A stretch of DNA of 64,000 bases from Comamonas resistens (GTDB lineage Bacteria > Pseudomonadota > Gammaproteobacteria > Burkholderiales > Burkholderiaceae_C): the NCBI RefSeq assembly GCF_030064165.1, contig NZ_CP125947.1, forward strand, positions 4,464,001 through 4,528,000, read 5' to 3'. Within the stretch, counting starts at the first letter, position 1. Each line of letters opens with the position of its first letter. Positions 45,167-53,868 of this stretch are shown here, in pieces. Below the pieces are notes generated by a model. That model searched no databases. It saw only the letters and a list, made by a program, of their open reading frames with translations, and had not been told where the DNA came from. The translations under genes were made by a program, and so were the position numbers.

Positions 45167-45886
45167 TTCCGCTGACTGGTGGCGGCCTTCCTGCACACCT
45201 TTGCGCACTTCCTGCACGCCGGCCAGAAAGGACCAGAAGTTCTTGGCCTGCTTCTTGAGCTGATAGTCCACCTCGCCGATATGCTCGGTCATCAGCTCGC
45301 TGACATGGGTTTCAAAGCTTGCCGGTGGCAGCTCCAGATAGGCCTCGGATTCCGAGCCCTCGCGCTTGACGGTAGCCCCGGCATTGCGCGCGATCTTGAG
45401 CATGGCCGTGTTCTCGGACAACGCATGGATGAACATCATGCTCACGTTCTTGCTGCGCGCATGCAGCACGGCGCGCTCGAACAGGCGTTTGCCCAGGCCC
45501 TTGCCACGTGCGCTCTTGAGCACGGAGACGCCGAACTCGGCGCACTTTTCATGCTCGGGGTGACCGGCAAAAGCCAGGTGCGCCATAGCGATCAGCTCCA
45601 GGCGGCGATTGAAGATACCGAAGATATCGTCGCGTTCGAAGTCCAGATGCTCGACATAGCGCGCCACCTGTTCGTCGCTGGCCGCGTAGCCGAAGCGCAG
45701 ATAACGGTCACGCTCATCGAGCTTGAGCAGGTGCTTGGTGATGCGATCACGGTGGCGCGGGCTCAGCGTGCGAATAGGTACCAAGGACGGCGAGCGACGC
45801 TCTGCGCCCTGGGGCCTGCCCATATCCCGCAGCCAGCCGGAGCCGGTCTGCCAGGGCGATTTCAACCAGTCTTTGGAGATATTCAT
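45164..45886 (-). CDS. GNAT-family N-acetyltransferase
   Basis: 240 residues. A GNAT domain spans about 35-190: ITKHLLKLDERDRYLRFGYAAS, IFGIFNRRLELIAMAHLAF, AEFGVSVLKSARGKGLGKRLFERAV with the acetyl-CoA loop R-x-x-G-x-G, and MFIHALSENTAMLKIARNAGATV. The C-terminal 45 residues are helical (ELMTEHIGEVDYQLKKQAKNFW). Acceptor unknown. A perfect GTTGCA-T-TGCAAC palindrome lies 44 bases upstream of the start, a word shared with the adjacent Lrp/hpd control region. Confidence 0.82.
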   Translation of the reverse strand: MNISKDWLKSPWQTGSGWLRDMGRPQGAERRSPSLVPIRTLSPRHRDRITKHLLKLDERDRYLRFGYAASDEQVARYVEHLDFERDDIFGIFNRRLELIAMAHLAFAGHPEHEKCAEFGVSVLKSARGKGLGKRLFERAVLHARSKNVSMMFIHALSENTAMLKIARNAGATVKREGSESEAYLELPPASFETHVSELMTEHIGEVDYQLKKQAKNFWSFLAGVQEVRKGVQEGRHQSAE

Positions 45887-45929
45887 GGCCTGAAATATAG
45901 GTAAAAACCCGAATCACCACAAGCCGGGT

Positions 45930-45942
45930 GTTGCATTGCAAC
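45930..45942. promoter_or_regulatory. GTTGCATTGCAAC palindrome upstream of GNAT gene
   Basis: A 13-base odd-centred palindrome 44 bases before the GNAT start. Its TTGCAT/TGCAA half matches the phased half-sites between the Lrp gene and hpd, so the Lrp-type regulator encoded next door is a candidate ligand. Confidence 0.4.
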
Positions 45943-46026
45943 AATCTTGTAAGGATTTTCCGTTAATTCAAAACCTTAGCCAAGCATCCACATCAAATCA
46001 TGGTCCCAGTGAGGGACGTCAGAGCT

Positions 46027-46509
46027 CTACAGCGGCACCGCCGTCGTGACCTTGACCCGGTCCATCACAAAGCTGGTCTTGCAGTCCTGTACGCTGGGGT
46101 GCTTGAGCAAGGTATCCATGATGAAGCGGCTGTAGTGCTGCATGTCGGCCACGACCACACGCAACAGATAGTCCATCTCGCCGGTCAGGGAGACGCATTC
46201 CACCACTTCGGGCCAGGTCTGCACGCTGGCGCGAAAGACGTCCATGGGGTTGCGCTTGCTGGTTTCGGTATATTTTTCGAGACGGACGTTGAGGTAGGCC
46301 GTCAGCCCCAGACCCACGGTTTCGGGCTGCACCAGGGCCACATAGCGGTCGATGACGCCGCTTTCTTCCAGTCGTTTGACCCGGCGCAGCACGGCGCTGG
46401 GTGACAGGCCGACCTGCTCCCCGATGACGTCATAGGTTTCTCGGCCATTGGCCTGCAGACGGCGCAAAATCGCCTTGTCCAGTTTGTCGATGGTGTGCGT
46501 AAGGCTCAT
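46027..46509 (-). CDS. Lrp/AsnC-family transcriptional regulator
   Basis: 160 residues. The N-terminal HTH (TIDKLDKAILRRLQANGRETYDVIGEQVGLSPSAVLRRVKRLE) is followed by the ligand-binding RAM domain (about 65-155; ALVQPETVGLGLTAYLNVRLEK, VECVSLTGEMDYLLRVVVADM). It should form dimers and octamers and respond to an amino acid. Divergent from hpd with 218 bases between, so it probably senses tyrosine, phenylalanine or a keto acid and controls hpd. Three phased TTGCAT-type half-sites lie in that gap. Confidence 0.93.
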   Translation of the reverse strand: MSLTHTIDKLDKAILRRLQANGRETYDVIGEQVGLSPSAVLRRVKRLEESGVIDRYVALVQPETVGLGLTAYLNVRLEKYTETSKRNPMDVFRASVQTWPEVVECVSLTGEMDYLLRVVVADMQHYSRFIMDTLLKHPSVQDCKTSFVMDRVKVTTAVPL

Positions 46510-46571
46510 GGCGGCAGATTATAAAAACAGAGCAGGTTTTTTTCAGGGTTATCCCTTGATGACCATTTAAA

Positions 46572-46639
46572 TTGCATGAAATTTAATTTTCGCGCAATTT
46601 TTATGCAATCAATGAATTGATGACACGGGCTTTTTGCAT
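46572..46639. promoter_or_regulatory. Three TTGCAT/ATGCAA half-sites at 31-base spacing
   Basis: TTGCAT at 46572-46577, ATGCAA at 46603-46608 and TTGCAT at 46634-46639, each 31 bases from the last (about three helical turns). They lie in the divergent Lrp/hpd region and suit wrapping by an Lrp-type oligomer. Confidence 0.5.
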
Positions 46640-46727
46640 AAAGCCTGCCAGTGCTCCAGCCTACAGTGAATCCCTTCATCGACACCGGCTCCCCCATGTG
46701 TTGATTCCTCGGCTGGAGACTCACGCT

Positions 46728-47849
46728 ATGAACGCCCCCCTGACCCAAACCAATGCCAGCAGCTTCCAGACCTGGGACAACCCCATGGGCACGGACGGCT
46801 TCGAGTTTGTCGAATACGCGGCCCCCGACCCGGTGGCCATGGGCCAGTTGTTCGAGCGCATGGGCTTCACGGCCATCGCCAAGCACCGCCGCAAGAACGT
46901 GACGCTGTATCGCCAGGGCGAGATCAACTTCATCATCAACGCCGAGCCCGACAGCTTCGCCCAGCGCTTTGCCCGCCTGCACGGCCCCAGCGTCTGCGCC
47001 ATCGCCATCCGCGTGCAGGACGCCAAGTTCGCCTACGAGCGTGCGATCTCCCTGGGCGCCTGGGGCTACGACCAGCATGCCGCCCCGGGCGAGCTGAACA
47101 TTCCCGCCATCAAGGGCATTGGCGACTCGCTGATCTACTTCATCGACAAGTGGCGCGGCAAGAACGGCGCCAAGGACGGCGACCTTGGCAACATCAGCTT
47201 CTTCGACGTGGACTTCGAGCCCCTGCCCGGCGCCGACCTGCATCCGCAAGGCCTGGGCCTGACCTATATCGACCACCTGACCAACAACGTCTACCGTGGC
47301 CGCATGGCCGAACTGGCAGGTTTCTACGAGCGCATCTTCAACTTCCGCGAGATCCGCTACTTCGACATCGAAGGCCAGTCCACCGGCGTCAAGAGCAAGG
47401 CCATGACCAGCCCCTGCGGCAAGATCCGCATCCCTATCAACGAGGAAGGCAACGACAAGGCCGGTCAGATCCAGGAGTACCTGGACATGTATCACGGCGA
47501 AGGCATACAGCACATCGCACTGGGCTCGACCAACCTCTACGACACCGTGGACGGGCTGCAGATGAACGGCATCAAACTGCTGAGCACCAGCGAGACCTAT
47601 TACGAACTGCTGCCCAAGCGCATTCCCGACCTGCAGGAACCGATTCCCGAGCTACTGGCGCGCAACATCCTGGTAGACGGTCAGCCCGGCGAGCTGCTGC
47701 TGCAGATCTTCAGCGAGAACCAGCTGGGCCCGATCTTCTTCGAGTTCATCCAGCGCAAGGGCAATAGCGGCTTTGGCGAGGGCAACTTCAAGGCGCTGTT
47801 CGAGACCATGGAGCTGGACCAGATGCGCCGCGGCGTGCTCAAGAGCTGA
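46728..47849 (+). CDS. hpd: 4-hydroxyphenylpyruvate dioxygenase
   Basis: 373 residues from ATG 46728 with GGAG upstream. Converts 4-hydroxyphenylpyruvate to homogentisate, an Fe(II) enzyme of two VOC-like halves. Metal ligands in the C-terminal half: His in YIDHLTNNVYRG, His in GIQHIALGSTNLYD, and Glu in GPIFFEFIQRKGN. The terminal GNSGFGEGNFKALFETMELDQMRRG matches the gating helix of the family. Divergent from an Lrp-type regulator and followed by two Bug receptors and phhA, so it belongs to a Phe/Tyr catabolic group. Confidence 0.96.
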   Translation: MNAPLTQTNASSFQTWDNPMGTDGFEFVEYAAPDPVAMGQLFERMGFTAIAKHRRKNVTLYRQGEINFIINAEPDSFAQRFARLHGPSVCAIAIRVQDAKFAYERAISLGAWGYDQHAAPGELNIPAIKGIGDSLIYFIDKWRGKNGAKDGDLGNISFFDVDFEPLPGADLHPQGLGLTYIDHLTNNVYRGRMAELAGFYERIFNFREIRYFDIEGQSTGVKSKAMTSPCGKIRIPINEEGNDKAGQIQEYLDMYHGEGIQHIALGSTNLYDTVDGLQMNGIKLLSTSETYYELLPKRIPDLQEPIPELLARNILVDGQPGELLLQIFSENQLGPIFFEFIQRKGNSGFGEGNFKALFETMELDQMRRGVLKS

Positions 47850-48080
47850 ACGCACGCTCCACCCCAGGTATTGCAGCCATGAACCGCGCCAGTCACCATC
47901 GCCAGGCGGCCACCCGCGCCAGCGCAGGCGGCGGGCCAGACCTTGGCTTGCAACTGGTCACCATATCGATGGCAATCCCGCCCAACCAAGCACCTCTGGC
48001 AGTTCAGACCTGCCTATACTTGAGCACACGCTGCATCAGAGGTCTCGAGACCTGTCACCAAGTCAACGACCATCCCCAAC

Positions 48081-49175
48081 GTGAAAGCTCCTGCGCCGCG
48101 CTCCCTCCTCCACACCCCGCTTGCAACCGGCGGCATGGGCACGGATACGACAGCCAGCCCGCTCACCCGGCGACGGCTGCTGACGCTGACCGCTGCTGCA
48201 GCTTCACCTTTGATAGCTTCTCGCGCTTACGCACAAAAGGGTTCAGCGGGTTTTACAACCAATTCCAGCAAGGCTGCGAACGCACTGACGCTGGTCGTTC
48301 CCTACTCGGCAGGCGGCCCGCTGGACCGAGCCTCGCGCCGGCTCGCGCAGGACACCACCTCCATAGCTCACATGCAGGTGATCAATGTAACGGGGGCAGG
48401 CGGCAGCACGGGGGCAGCCATGGTGGCGCGGGCCGGCGCACGCGACCCCCTGCTGCTGATGGGCGCGGCGGGTACCCATGCCATCCTGCCCTGGCTCAAC
48501 CCTCAGCTTCCCTACGATCCGCTGCGCGACTTTCAGCCGCTGAATCTGGTGGCGCGCATGCCCCATGTGCTGGTCATGCGCAGCGAGCTGGCGCAGCAGT
48601 GGCGCATACAAACGCCCGACGACCTGCTTCGCTTCATGGCCAGAAACCGGCAGCCCCTGCGCTATGCCTCCGCGGGCAACGGCAGCATAGGCCATATTGC
48701 GGGCAAGCGGTTCCAGACACTGACCCGCGTGCCACTGCAGCATCTGCCATTTGCCGGTGCCCAGCCTGCGATGTCGGCGCTGCTGGAAGGATCGTCCGAC
48801 CTGATGTTCGACAACATCGCTTCCTGCCTGCCCCATATTCGCGCCGGTCGGCTCAAAGCCCTGGGCGTGACCTCGGCGACGCCACTTCCCATGCTGCCGG
48901 GGGTGCCGGGGGTGCCGGTGCTCGGCGAGAGCATACGCGGCCTGGAGCTGACCACCTGGTTCGGCCTGTTCGCCACGGCCGGCATATCGGATGCACAGGC
49001 CTCATGCTGGGCCAATGCCTTTGCCAGGACGCTGCAGCAACCTGCCGTGCAACAGTACTTCGACGCCATGGGCGTGATCCGCGAGGACCTGCGCCTGCAG
49101 GACTTTGCCCAGCTGGTCCAGGCCGATCACCGCTTCTACGGCCAGCTCATCAGGAACAATCTGCAGCTGTCCTGA
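48081..49175 (+). CDS. Bug/TctC-family periplasmic solute-binding protein, twin-arginine type
   Basis: 364 residues from GTG 48081 (Met19 at 48135 is another start). A twin-arginine signal is visible: TRRRLLTLTAAAASPLIASRAYA. The mature part has the Bug layout: LTLVVPYSAGGPLDRASRRLA (pyroglutamate-pocket loop), YASAGNGSIGHIAGKRF, LMFDNIASCLPHIRAGRLKALGV and TTWFGLFATAGI. The stretch encoding the cleavage region (48193-48245) resembles the dispersed TTTGATAGCT repeat. Bug proteins bind small carboxylates or aromatics; no TctA/TctB partner is in the window. Paralogous to the next gene. Confidence 0.88.
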   Translation: MKAPAPRSLLHTPLATGGMGTDTTASPLTRRRLLTLTAAAASPLIASRAYAQKGSAGFTTNSSKAANALTLVVPYSAGGPLDRASRRLAQDTTSIAHMQVINVTGAGGSTGAAMVARAGARDPLLLMGAAGTHAILPWLNPQLPYDPLRDFQPLNLVARMPHVLVMRSELAQQWRIQTPDDLLRFMARNRQPLRYASAGNGSIGHIAGKRFQTLTRVPLQHLPFAGAQPAMSALLEGSSDLMFDNIASCLPHIRAGRLKALGVTSATPLPMLPGVPGVPVLGESIRGLELTTWFGLFATAGISDAQASCWANAFARTLQQPAVQQYFDAMGVIREDLRLQDFAQLVQADHRFYGQLIRNNLQLS

Positions 49176-49291
49176 GCACCCGATTCAAAGGCTGCGCGCC
49201 TGAATTTGTTCTGTTAAATGCTCTGACAGCCCAGCCAGCCTTTCTATACTTCCGAGCGCCTGTTGAAGGCTGTTCTTTCTCGGAAACCATT

Positions 49292-50257
49292 GTGAAACGT
49301 TTGCTCCTGCTTGCTGCCTGGCTGTGCGGATCGTCTTTTGCTGCTTTTGCGCAAAACGTCGGCCAGCCCCTGTCCTTTGTCGTTCCCTACCCTGCGGGCG
49401 GCCCTCTCGATACCTCGGCCCATCTGCTGGCCAAAGGCGCCCAGCAAAGCCTGGGCTCCATCACCGTCACCAACAAGCCCGGCGCCGGCGGCACCAAAGG
49501 CGTGGAGCTGATCGCCAAGGCCAAACCGCAGGAAAACCTGGTGGTCATGGGCGCCGTGGCCACACATGCGGTACTGCCCAATATGGGGGCGCCGCTGTCC
49601 TATGACGTGTACAAGGACTTCAAGCCCCTGATTCTGGTGGCGCGCGTGCCCAATGTGCTGGTCATCACCAAGGCTCGTGCCGAAGAGCTCAAGATCCAGA
49701 GCACCAGCGACCTGGTTGGCTACATCAAAACCAACCCCAATCAGCTGAAGATGGGTTCGGCCGGCAACGGCAGCATCGGCCATATCTCGGCCGAGATGCT
49801 CAAGTCGCTGGCCAATCTGCGCCTGCCCAATGTGCAGTTCGAAGGTGCATCGGCCGCCCAGAAGGCCCTGCTCAAGGGCGATGTGGACATGGTGTTCGAC
49901 AACCTCGCCTCCGCCCTGCCGCTGATCGCCTCGGGCGAACTCGTGGCCCTGTCCGTCACCACCCCGGCCCGCAATGTGGCACTGCCCAATGTGCCCAGCG
50001 TGAACGAGGCCGTGCCCGGTTTTGACGTGGCCACCTGGTTCGGCGTGTTCGCCCCGGCCAGCCTGCCCGACAAGGACGCCCAGAAATATGCAACCGCCTT
50101 GCAGGCCGCGCTCAGCGCCCCAGCCAACCGCGACCAGTTCCGCAAGATGGGCATCGCCCCCGAGGACATGCGTCTGCAGGAGTTTGCTGAATTCGTGAAA
50201 CGCGAGAACCGCAAGTTTCAGTTTTTGATCAACGCAACCAAGATCAAGGCCGGCTAG
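49292..50257 (+). CDS. Bug/TctC-family periplasmic solute-binding protein
   Basis: 321 residues from GTG 49292 (KRLLLLAAWLCGSSFAAFAQ, a Sec signal peptide). The open frame continues far upstream but has no coding sense there. Bug fold: LSFVVPYPAGGPLDTSAHLLAKGA, TVTNKPGAGGTKGVELIAKA, MGSAGNGSIGHISAEML, DMVFDNLASALPLIASGELVALSV and ATWFGVFAPASLPDKDAQKY. Clearly related to the preceding gene, so a tandem duplication with different export signals (Sec here, Tat before). Between hpd and phhA, an aromatic amino or keto acid ligand is a reasonable guess. Confidence 0.9.
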   Translation: MKRLLLLAAWLCGSSFAAFAQNVGQPLSFVVPYPAGGPLDTSAHLLAKGAQQSLGSITVTNKPGAGGTKGVELIAKAKPQENLVVMGAVATHAVLPNMGAPLSYDVYKDFKPLILVARVPNVLVITKARAEELKIQSTSDLVGYIKTNPNQLKMGSAGNGSIGHISAEMLKSLANLRLPNVQFEGASAAQKALLKGDVDMVFDNLASALPLIASGELVALSVTTPARNVALPNVPSVNEAVPGFDVATWFGVFAPASLPDKDAQKYATALQAALSAPANRDQFRKMGIAPEDMRLQEFAEFVKRENRKFQFLINATKIKAG

Positions 50258-50310
50258 GCATGGACCACCCGGGGGGTGGTCTGGCCGGCTTGCCGACACA
50301 CAAGGAGCAC

Positions 50311-51159
50311 ATGATGGGACAAGCACCCGTGGTTTATGGCCAGTCCGACCGCCCGCCGCGTGGCGATTACAGCCGCGCCAGCGCCGATTACACCTGCGCC
50401 CAGAATTACGCAGCCTATACCGAGGCCGACCACCTCACCTACCACCGGCTCTATGAGCGCCAGAGCGCGCTGCTGCCCGGCCTGGCCAGCCAGCACTTCA
50501 TCGACGTGCTGCCCGCACTGGGCGCCAAGGAACGCATTCCCCGCTTCGAGGAAGTCAACGAGCGCCTGTTCAAGGCCACCGGCTGGGAGATCGTCGGCGT
50601 GCCGGGCCTGATTCCCGAAGTACCGTTTTTCTCGCTGCTGGCCCAGCGCAAGTTCCCCGTCACGGACTGGATTCGCAAGCCCGAGGAGTTCGAATACATC
50701 GTCGAGCCCGACATCTTTCACGACCTCTTCGGTCATGTGCCGCTGCTGTTCAACCCGGTAATGGCCGATTTCATCCAGGCCTATGGCCAGGGCGGCCTCA
50801 AGGCTGCCGAGCTGGGCGCCTGCGAAATGCTCTCGCGCCTGTACTGGTACACGGTGGAGTTCGGCCTGATCCGCGAAGGCGGTGGCGTGCGCGCCTACGG
50901 TGCCGGCATTCTGAGTTCGGCCGGCGAGCTGGCCTACAGCGTGCAAAGCCCCGAACCTCATCGCCTGCCGCTGCAGCTGGAACGTGCCATGCGCACGCTC
51001 TACAAGATCGACACCTACCAGCAGACCTATTTCGTCATCGACGATATGCAGCAGCTGCTGGACTTGGCCAGCACCGACTTTGCGCCACTGTATGCCCAAT
51101 TGCGTCAGCAACCCACCATAGGTGCCAAGCAATTGCTGCCCGGCGAACAGCTGATTTGA
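50311..51159 (+). CDS. phhA: Phenylalanine 4-monooxygenase
   Basis: 282 residues from ATG 50311, preceded by AAGGAG. Hydroxylates Phe to Tyr with a tetrahydropterin and non-haem iron. The iron ligands are seen in PDIFHDLFGHVPLLF (two His, HxxxxH) and YWYTVEFGLIRE (Glu). The family start region is NYAAYTEADHLTYHRLYERQ. Bacterial short form without a regulatory domain, usual length. Pterin carbinolamine dehydratase (phhB) and a tyrosine aminotransferase are not in the window. Confidence 0.96.
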   Translation: MMGQAPVVYGQSDRPPRGDYSRASADYTCAQNYAAYTEADHLTYHRLYERQSALLPGLASQHFIDVLPALGAKERIPRFEEVNERLFKATGWEIVGVPGLIPEVPFFSLLAQRKFPVTDWIRKPEEFEYIVEPDIFHDLFGHVPLLFNPVMADFIQAYGQGGLKAAELGACEMLSRLYWYTVEFGLIREGGGVRAYGAGILSSAGELAYSVQSPEPHRLPLQLERAMRTLYKIDTYQQTYFVIDDMQQLLDLASTDFAPLYAQLRQQPTIGAKQLLPGEQLI

Positions 51160-51179
51160 TACCGATCATTTCAGCACTC

Positions 51180-51223
51180 AGCGCTTGACCAGCAAGCGCT
51201 GTCAGCTATTCAATGAATAGCTG
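51180..51223. repeat. AGCGCTT hairpin repeat, copy 5
   Basis: Two perfect hairpins in a row: AGCGCTTG/CAAGCGCT (51180-51187 with 51193-51200) and CAGCTATTC/GAATAGCTG (51203-51211 with 51215-51223). Downstream of phhA, where it may end its transcript. Confidence 0.75.
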
Positions 51224-51377
51224 ACCGTAAGAGCTTTGCCAGGCTCCGCGCACTGCCATGGGCGGTTGCATGCTGAAACCCTGCTCGCAGCATTGCACCT
51301 ATAGTTGCAGCGTACTGGCGGCCAGAGAGTCCGCCAATCCGCACCGCACTGCGGCCCTGATCCACCCCCGACACACC

Positions 51378-53849
51378 ATGCAAAATTCTTGCATCCGAAT
51401 GCTGCGCTGGCTCGCAGCGCTCTATCTTTGCCTGGGCATTGCCATCGCAGCCGAACCAGCGGCTTCCGTGATGGATGCACAGGCCACTTCCCTGCAGCAG
51501 CTGGAGCAGGCCTCCGACGCACTGGATGCGGCACGCAAGTCCCTGGACGACGCGGACTCCTCCGAGACCTTGCAGGCCTTGTCCGAAAAAACGCTGCAAT
51601 CCAAGCGTGATGCCGACAACGCCGTGACGGCGCTGGAGCCCCTGCTCAAGCAGTTGGATGCCCGTATTGCCCAGCTGGGCCCGGTGGTCGAAGGCACCGA
51701 GGAAAGCCCGGAACTCACGCAGCAACGCAAGGATTTGTCGCAACAGCACAGCGATCTGGACTCGGCCATCAAGCGTGGCAAGCTGCTCTCGGTCGAAGCC
51801 AAGCAGGCTGGCGACAACATCGAAAAAATCCGCACCCAGCAATTCAGTGCACAGATTGCCCGCAAGGTCGCATCGCCGCTGTCTCCATCGCTGTGGAGGA
51901 AGTTCGCCACCGACCTGCCGGTGGATCTGCAGCGCATCCACGGCTTGATACGCCTGGGTGACTCCAGCTTCGGGGCCGCCATCGAAAAACATGGCAACAA
52001 GATACCGCTGCTGGGCACACTGCTGGCCCTGGTGCTGATGTTTCCGCTGCGCATGTGGCTGCGCCATCTGGGCCGCCGGTTCGCGGCGTCCGATCACGCA
52101 CCCAACGGACGCCTGCGCCGCTCGGGTCTTGCCGTGTGGATGCTGATCGTGGGTACGGCCCTGCCCGGGCTGGCCAGCCTGCTCTTCATCGAGGCCTTGC
52201 GCTCCATCGACGCCATCGCTCCGCGCCTGCAACTGGTGGCCGATGCCTGGATCAAAGGCAGCTTCGTTGCAGCCTTCTTCCTGTCCGTCAGCGCCAGCCT
52301 GCTGGTGCCCAAGCACCCGTCCTGGCGGCTGCTGAACATCGACGATGAGGCCGCGCCCAAGCTCACACGCCTGGCCTGGGGCGCCGCAGGCCTGACCTGG
52401 TTCACCATCATGCTCAATGCGGTGGACATTGCCGCCCGCACCAGCGACGTCAGCAGCGTGGCCCTGGACGGCCTGATTGCGCTGACCTATGCCGGCCTCA
52501 TCATCTCGGTGCTGGTGGTCATCAAGAAGCAACGCAAGCGCCAGCAGGTCATCGACCTGGAAAAGGCCGCCCAGCACGGCAATGAACACCGCCCTGCCAC
52601 CACCAGCAACTGGCTGATGTTTGCCTGGTTGGGCGGGCACCTGACGGTGCTGGCCGCGCTGATTGCAGCGCTGATCGGGTATCTGAATTTCTCGGTCTTC
52701 GTCGCCACGCAGATGGTGTGGATTACCGTGGTGGTGCTGGCCACCACGCTGCTGATGAAGTTCGCCGATGACTTCTTTGGCTGGCTGTGCTCCGCCGAAA
52801 GCCGCATCGGCAAAGGCATCTCTCTGGGACTCGGGATGAAGCCCACCCGCGTGGAGCAGATCGGCGTGCTGCTGTCCGCCTTCTCCCGCGTCTGCCTGAT
52901 GCTGCTGGGCCTGCTGGCCCTCACGGCCCCGTTCGGCAACCCCAGCAGCCTGCTGAACATGACCGACACGCTGACCAAGGGCCTGCCCATTGGCGACTCC
53001 GTGCTGCGCCCCATGACCCTCCTGCGCGGCCTGATCGTGCTGGTGGCAGGCCTGACCATCTTCCGCACACTGCAGCACTGGCTGGTGGAAACCTATCTGC
53101 CCAAGACCGAGCTGGACATCGGCGCGCGCAACTCTATCAGCACCGTGGCCCGCTATGTGGGCATCACGCTATCGGCCCTGTGGACGCTGGCTGCCATGGG
53201 CATCGGTTTCGAGAAAGTCGCGCTGCTGGCCAGTGCGCTGTCCGTGGGCATCGGTTTTGGCCTGCAGGCCATCACGCAGAACTTTGTCTCGGGCCTGATT
53301 CTGCTGGCCGAGCGCCCCGTGAAGCTCGGCGACCGCGTGCGTATCGGTGACCAGGTCGGCGATATCCGCCGCATCAGCGTGCGCGCCACCGAGATTCAGA
53401 CCGACGACAAATCCACCGTCATCGTGCCCAACTCCGAGTTCATCACCAAGTCCGTGCAGAACCTGACCATGGACGGCGCACTGGGCCGCATCTCGATCGC
53501 CTTCTCGGTGCCGCTCAACACCGATATCGTCAAGCTGCGCGAGGTGCTGCTGGGCCTGTATGCCGAGCATGAGGCCGTGCTGAGCACTCCCACCCCCTCC
53601 ATGTATGTGGACTCCATCAACGGCAGCGTGGTCAACATCACCAGCTTCGGCCATGTCGCCAGCTCGCGCAATGTCTACAGCACACGCAGCGACCTGCTGT
53701 TTGGCCTGCTGCAGCGCTGCGCCGAGCAGAAAATCCCGCTGGTATCGGCCACCGATATCCACCTGGTTCAAGACCGTGCTGCACCTGCGCCCCCCGCCAC
53801 TGACAGGCCGCCGGAGCTGGAAGACTCGGAAAACCGCTCTGCAGTCTGA
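51378..53849 (+). CDS. MscS-family mechanosensitive channel with DUF3772-type periplasmic domain
   Basis: 823 residues from ATG 51378 (Met8 at 51399 is close). A signal peptide (about 1-30) and a coiled-coil periplasmic region (about 30-150; QQLEQASDALDAARKSL) precede about nine to eleven membrane segments. The pore segment and MscS core lie at about 620-790: ALSVGIGFGLQAITQNFVSGLIL, ERPVKLGDRVRIGDQVGDIRRISVRATEIQT, STVIVPNSEFI. The large MscK/DUF3772 type opens on hypo-osmotic shock. Monocistronic in appearance; convergent with the hydrolase gene 19 bases on. Confidence 0.9.
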   Translation: MQNSCIRMLRWLAALYLCLGIAIAAEPAASVMDAQATSLQQLEQASDALDAARKSLDDADSSETLQALSEKTLQSKRDADNAVTALEPLLKQLDARIAQLGPVVEGTEESPELTQQRKDLSQQHSDLDSAIKRGKLLSVEAKQAGDNIEKIRTQQFSAQIARKVASPLSPSLWRKFATDLPVDLQRIHGLIRLGDSSFGAAIEKHGNKIPLLGTLLALVLMFPLRMWLRHLGRRFAASDHAPNGRLRRSGLAVWMLIVGTALPGLASLLFIEALRSIDAIAPRLQLVADAWIKGSFVAAFFLSVSASLLVPKHPSWRLLNIDDEAAPKLTRLAWGAAGLTWFTIMLNAVDIAARTSDVSSVALDGLIALTYAGLIISVLVVIKKQRKRQQVIDLEKAAQHGNEHRPATTSNWLMFAWLGGHLTVLAALIAALIGYLNFSVFVATQMVWITVVVLATTLLMKFADDFFGWLCSAESRIGKGISLGLGMKPTRVEQIGVLLSAFSRVCLMLLGLLALTAPFGNPSSLLNMTDTLTKGLPIGDSVLRPMTLLRGLIVLVAGLTIFRTLQHWLVETYLPKTELDIGARNSISTVARYVGITLSALWTLAAMGIGFEKVALLASALSVGIGFGLQAITQNFVSGLILLAERPVKLGDRVRIGDQVGDIRRISVRATEIQTDDKSTVIVPNSEFITKSVQNLTMDGALGRISIAFSVPLNTDIVKLREVLLGLYAEHEAVLSTPTPSMYVDSINGSVVNITSFGHVASSRNVYSTRSDLLFGLLQRCAEQKIPLVSATDIHLVQDRAAPAPPATDRPPELEDSENRSAV

Positions 53850-53868
53850 TTCCCGAGCCAAGCAGAAA

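Noticed and set aside
47879..49291. Long in-frame extension of the second Bug gene
   Set aside because: It overlaps the first Bug gene in another frame and its translation is Arg/Pro/Ser-rich without homology; a signal peptide starts at GTG 49292.
51210..53078. 622-codon minus-strand frame opposite the MscS-family channel
   Set aside because: Low-complexity Gln/His/Gly translation with no domain, opposite an intact channel gene.
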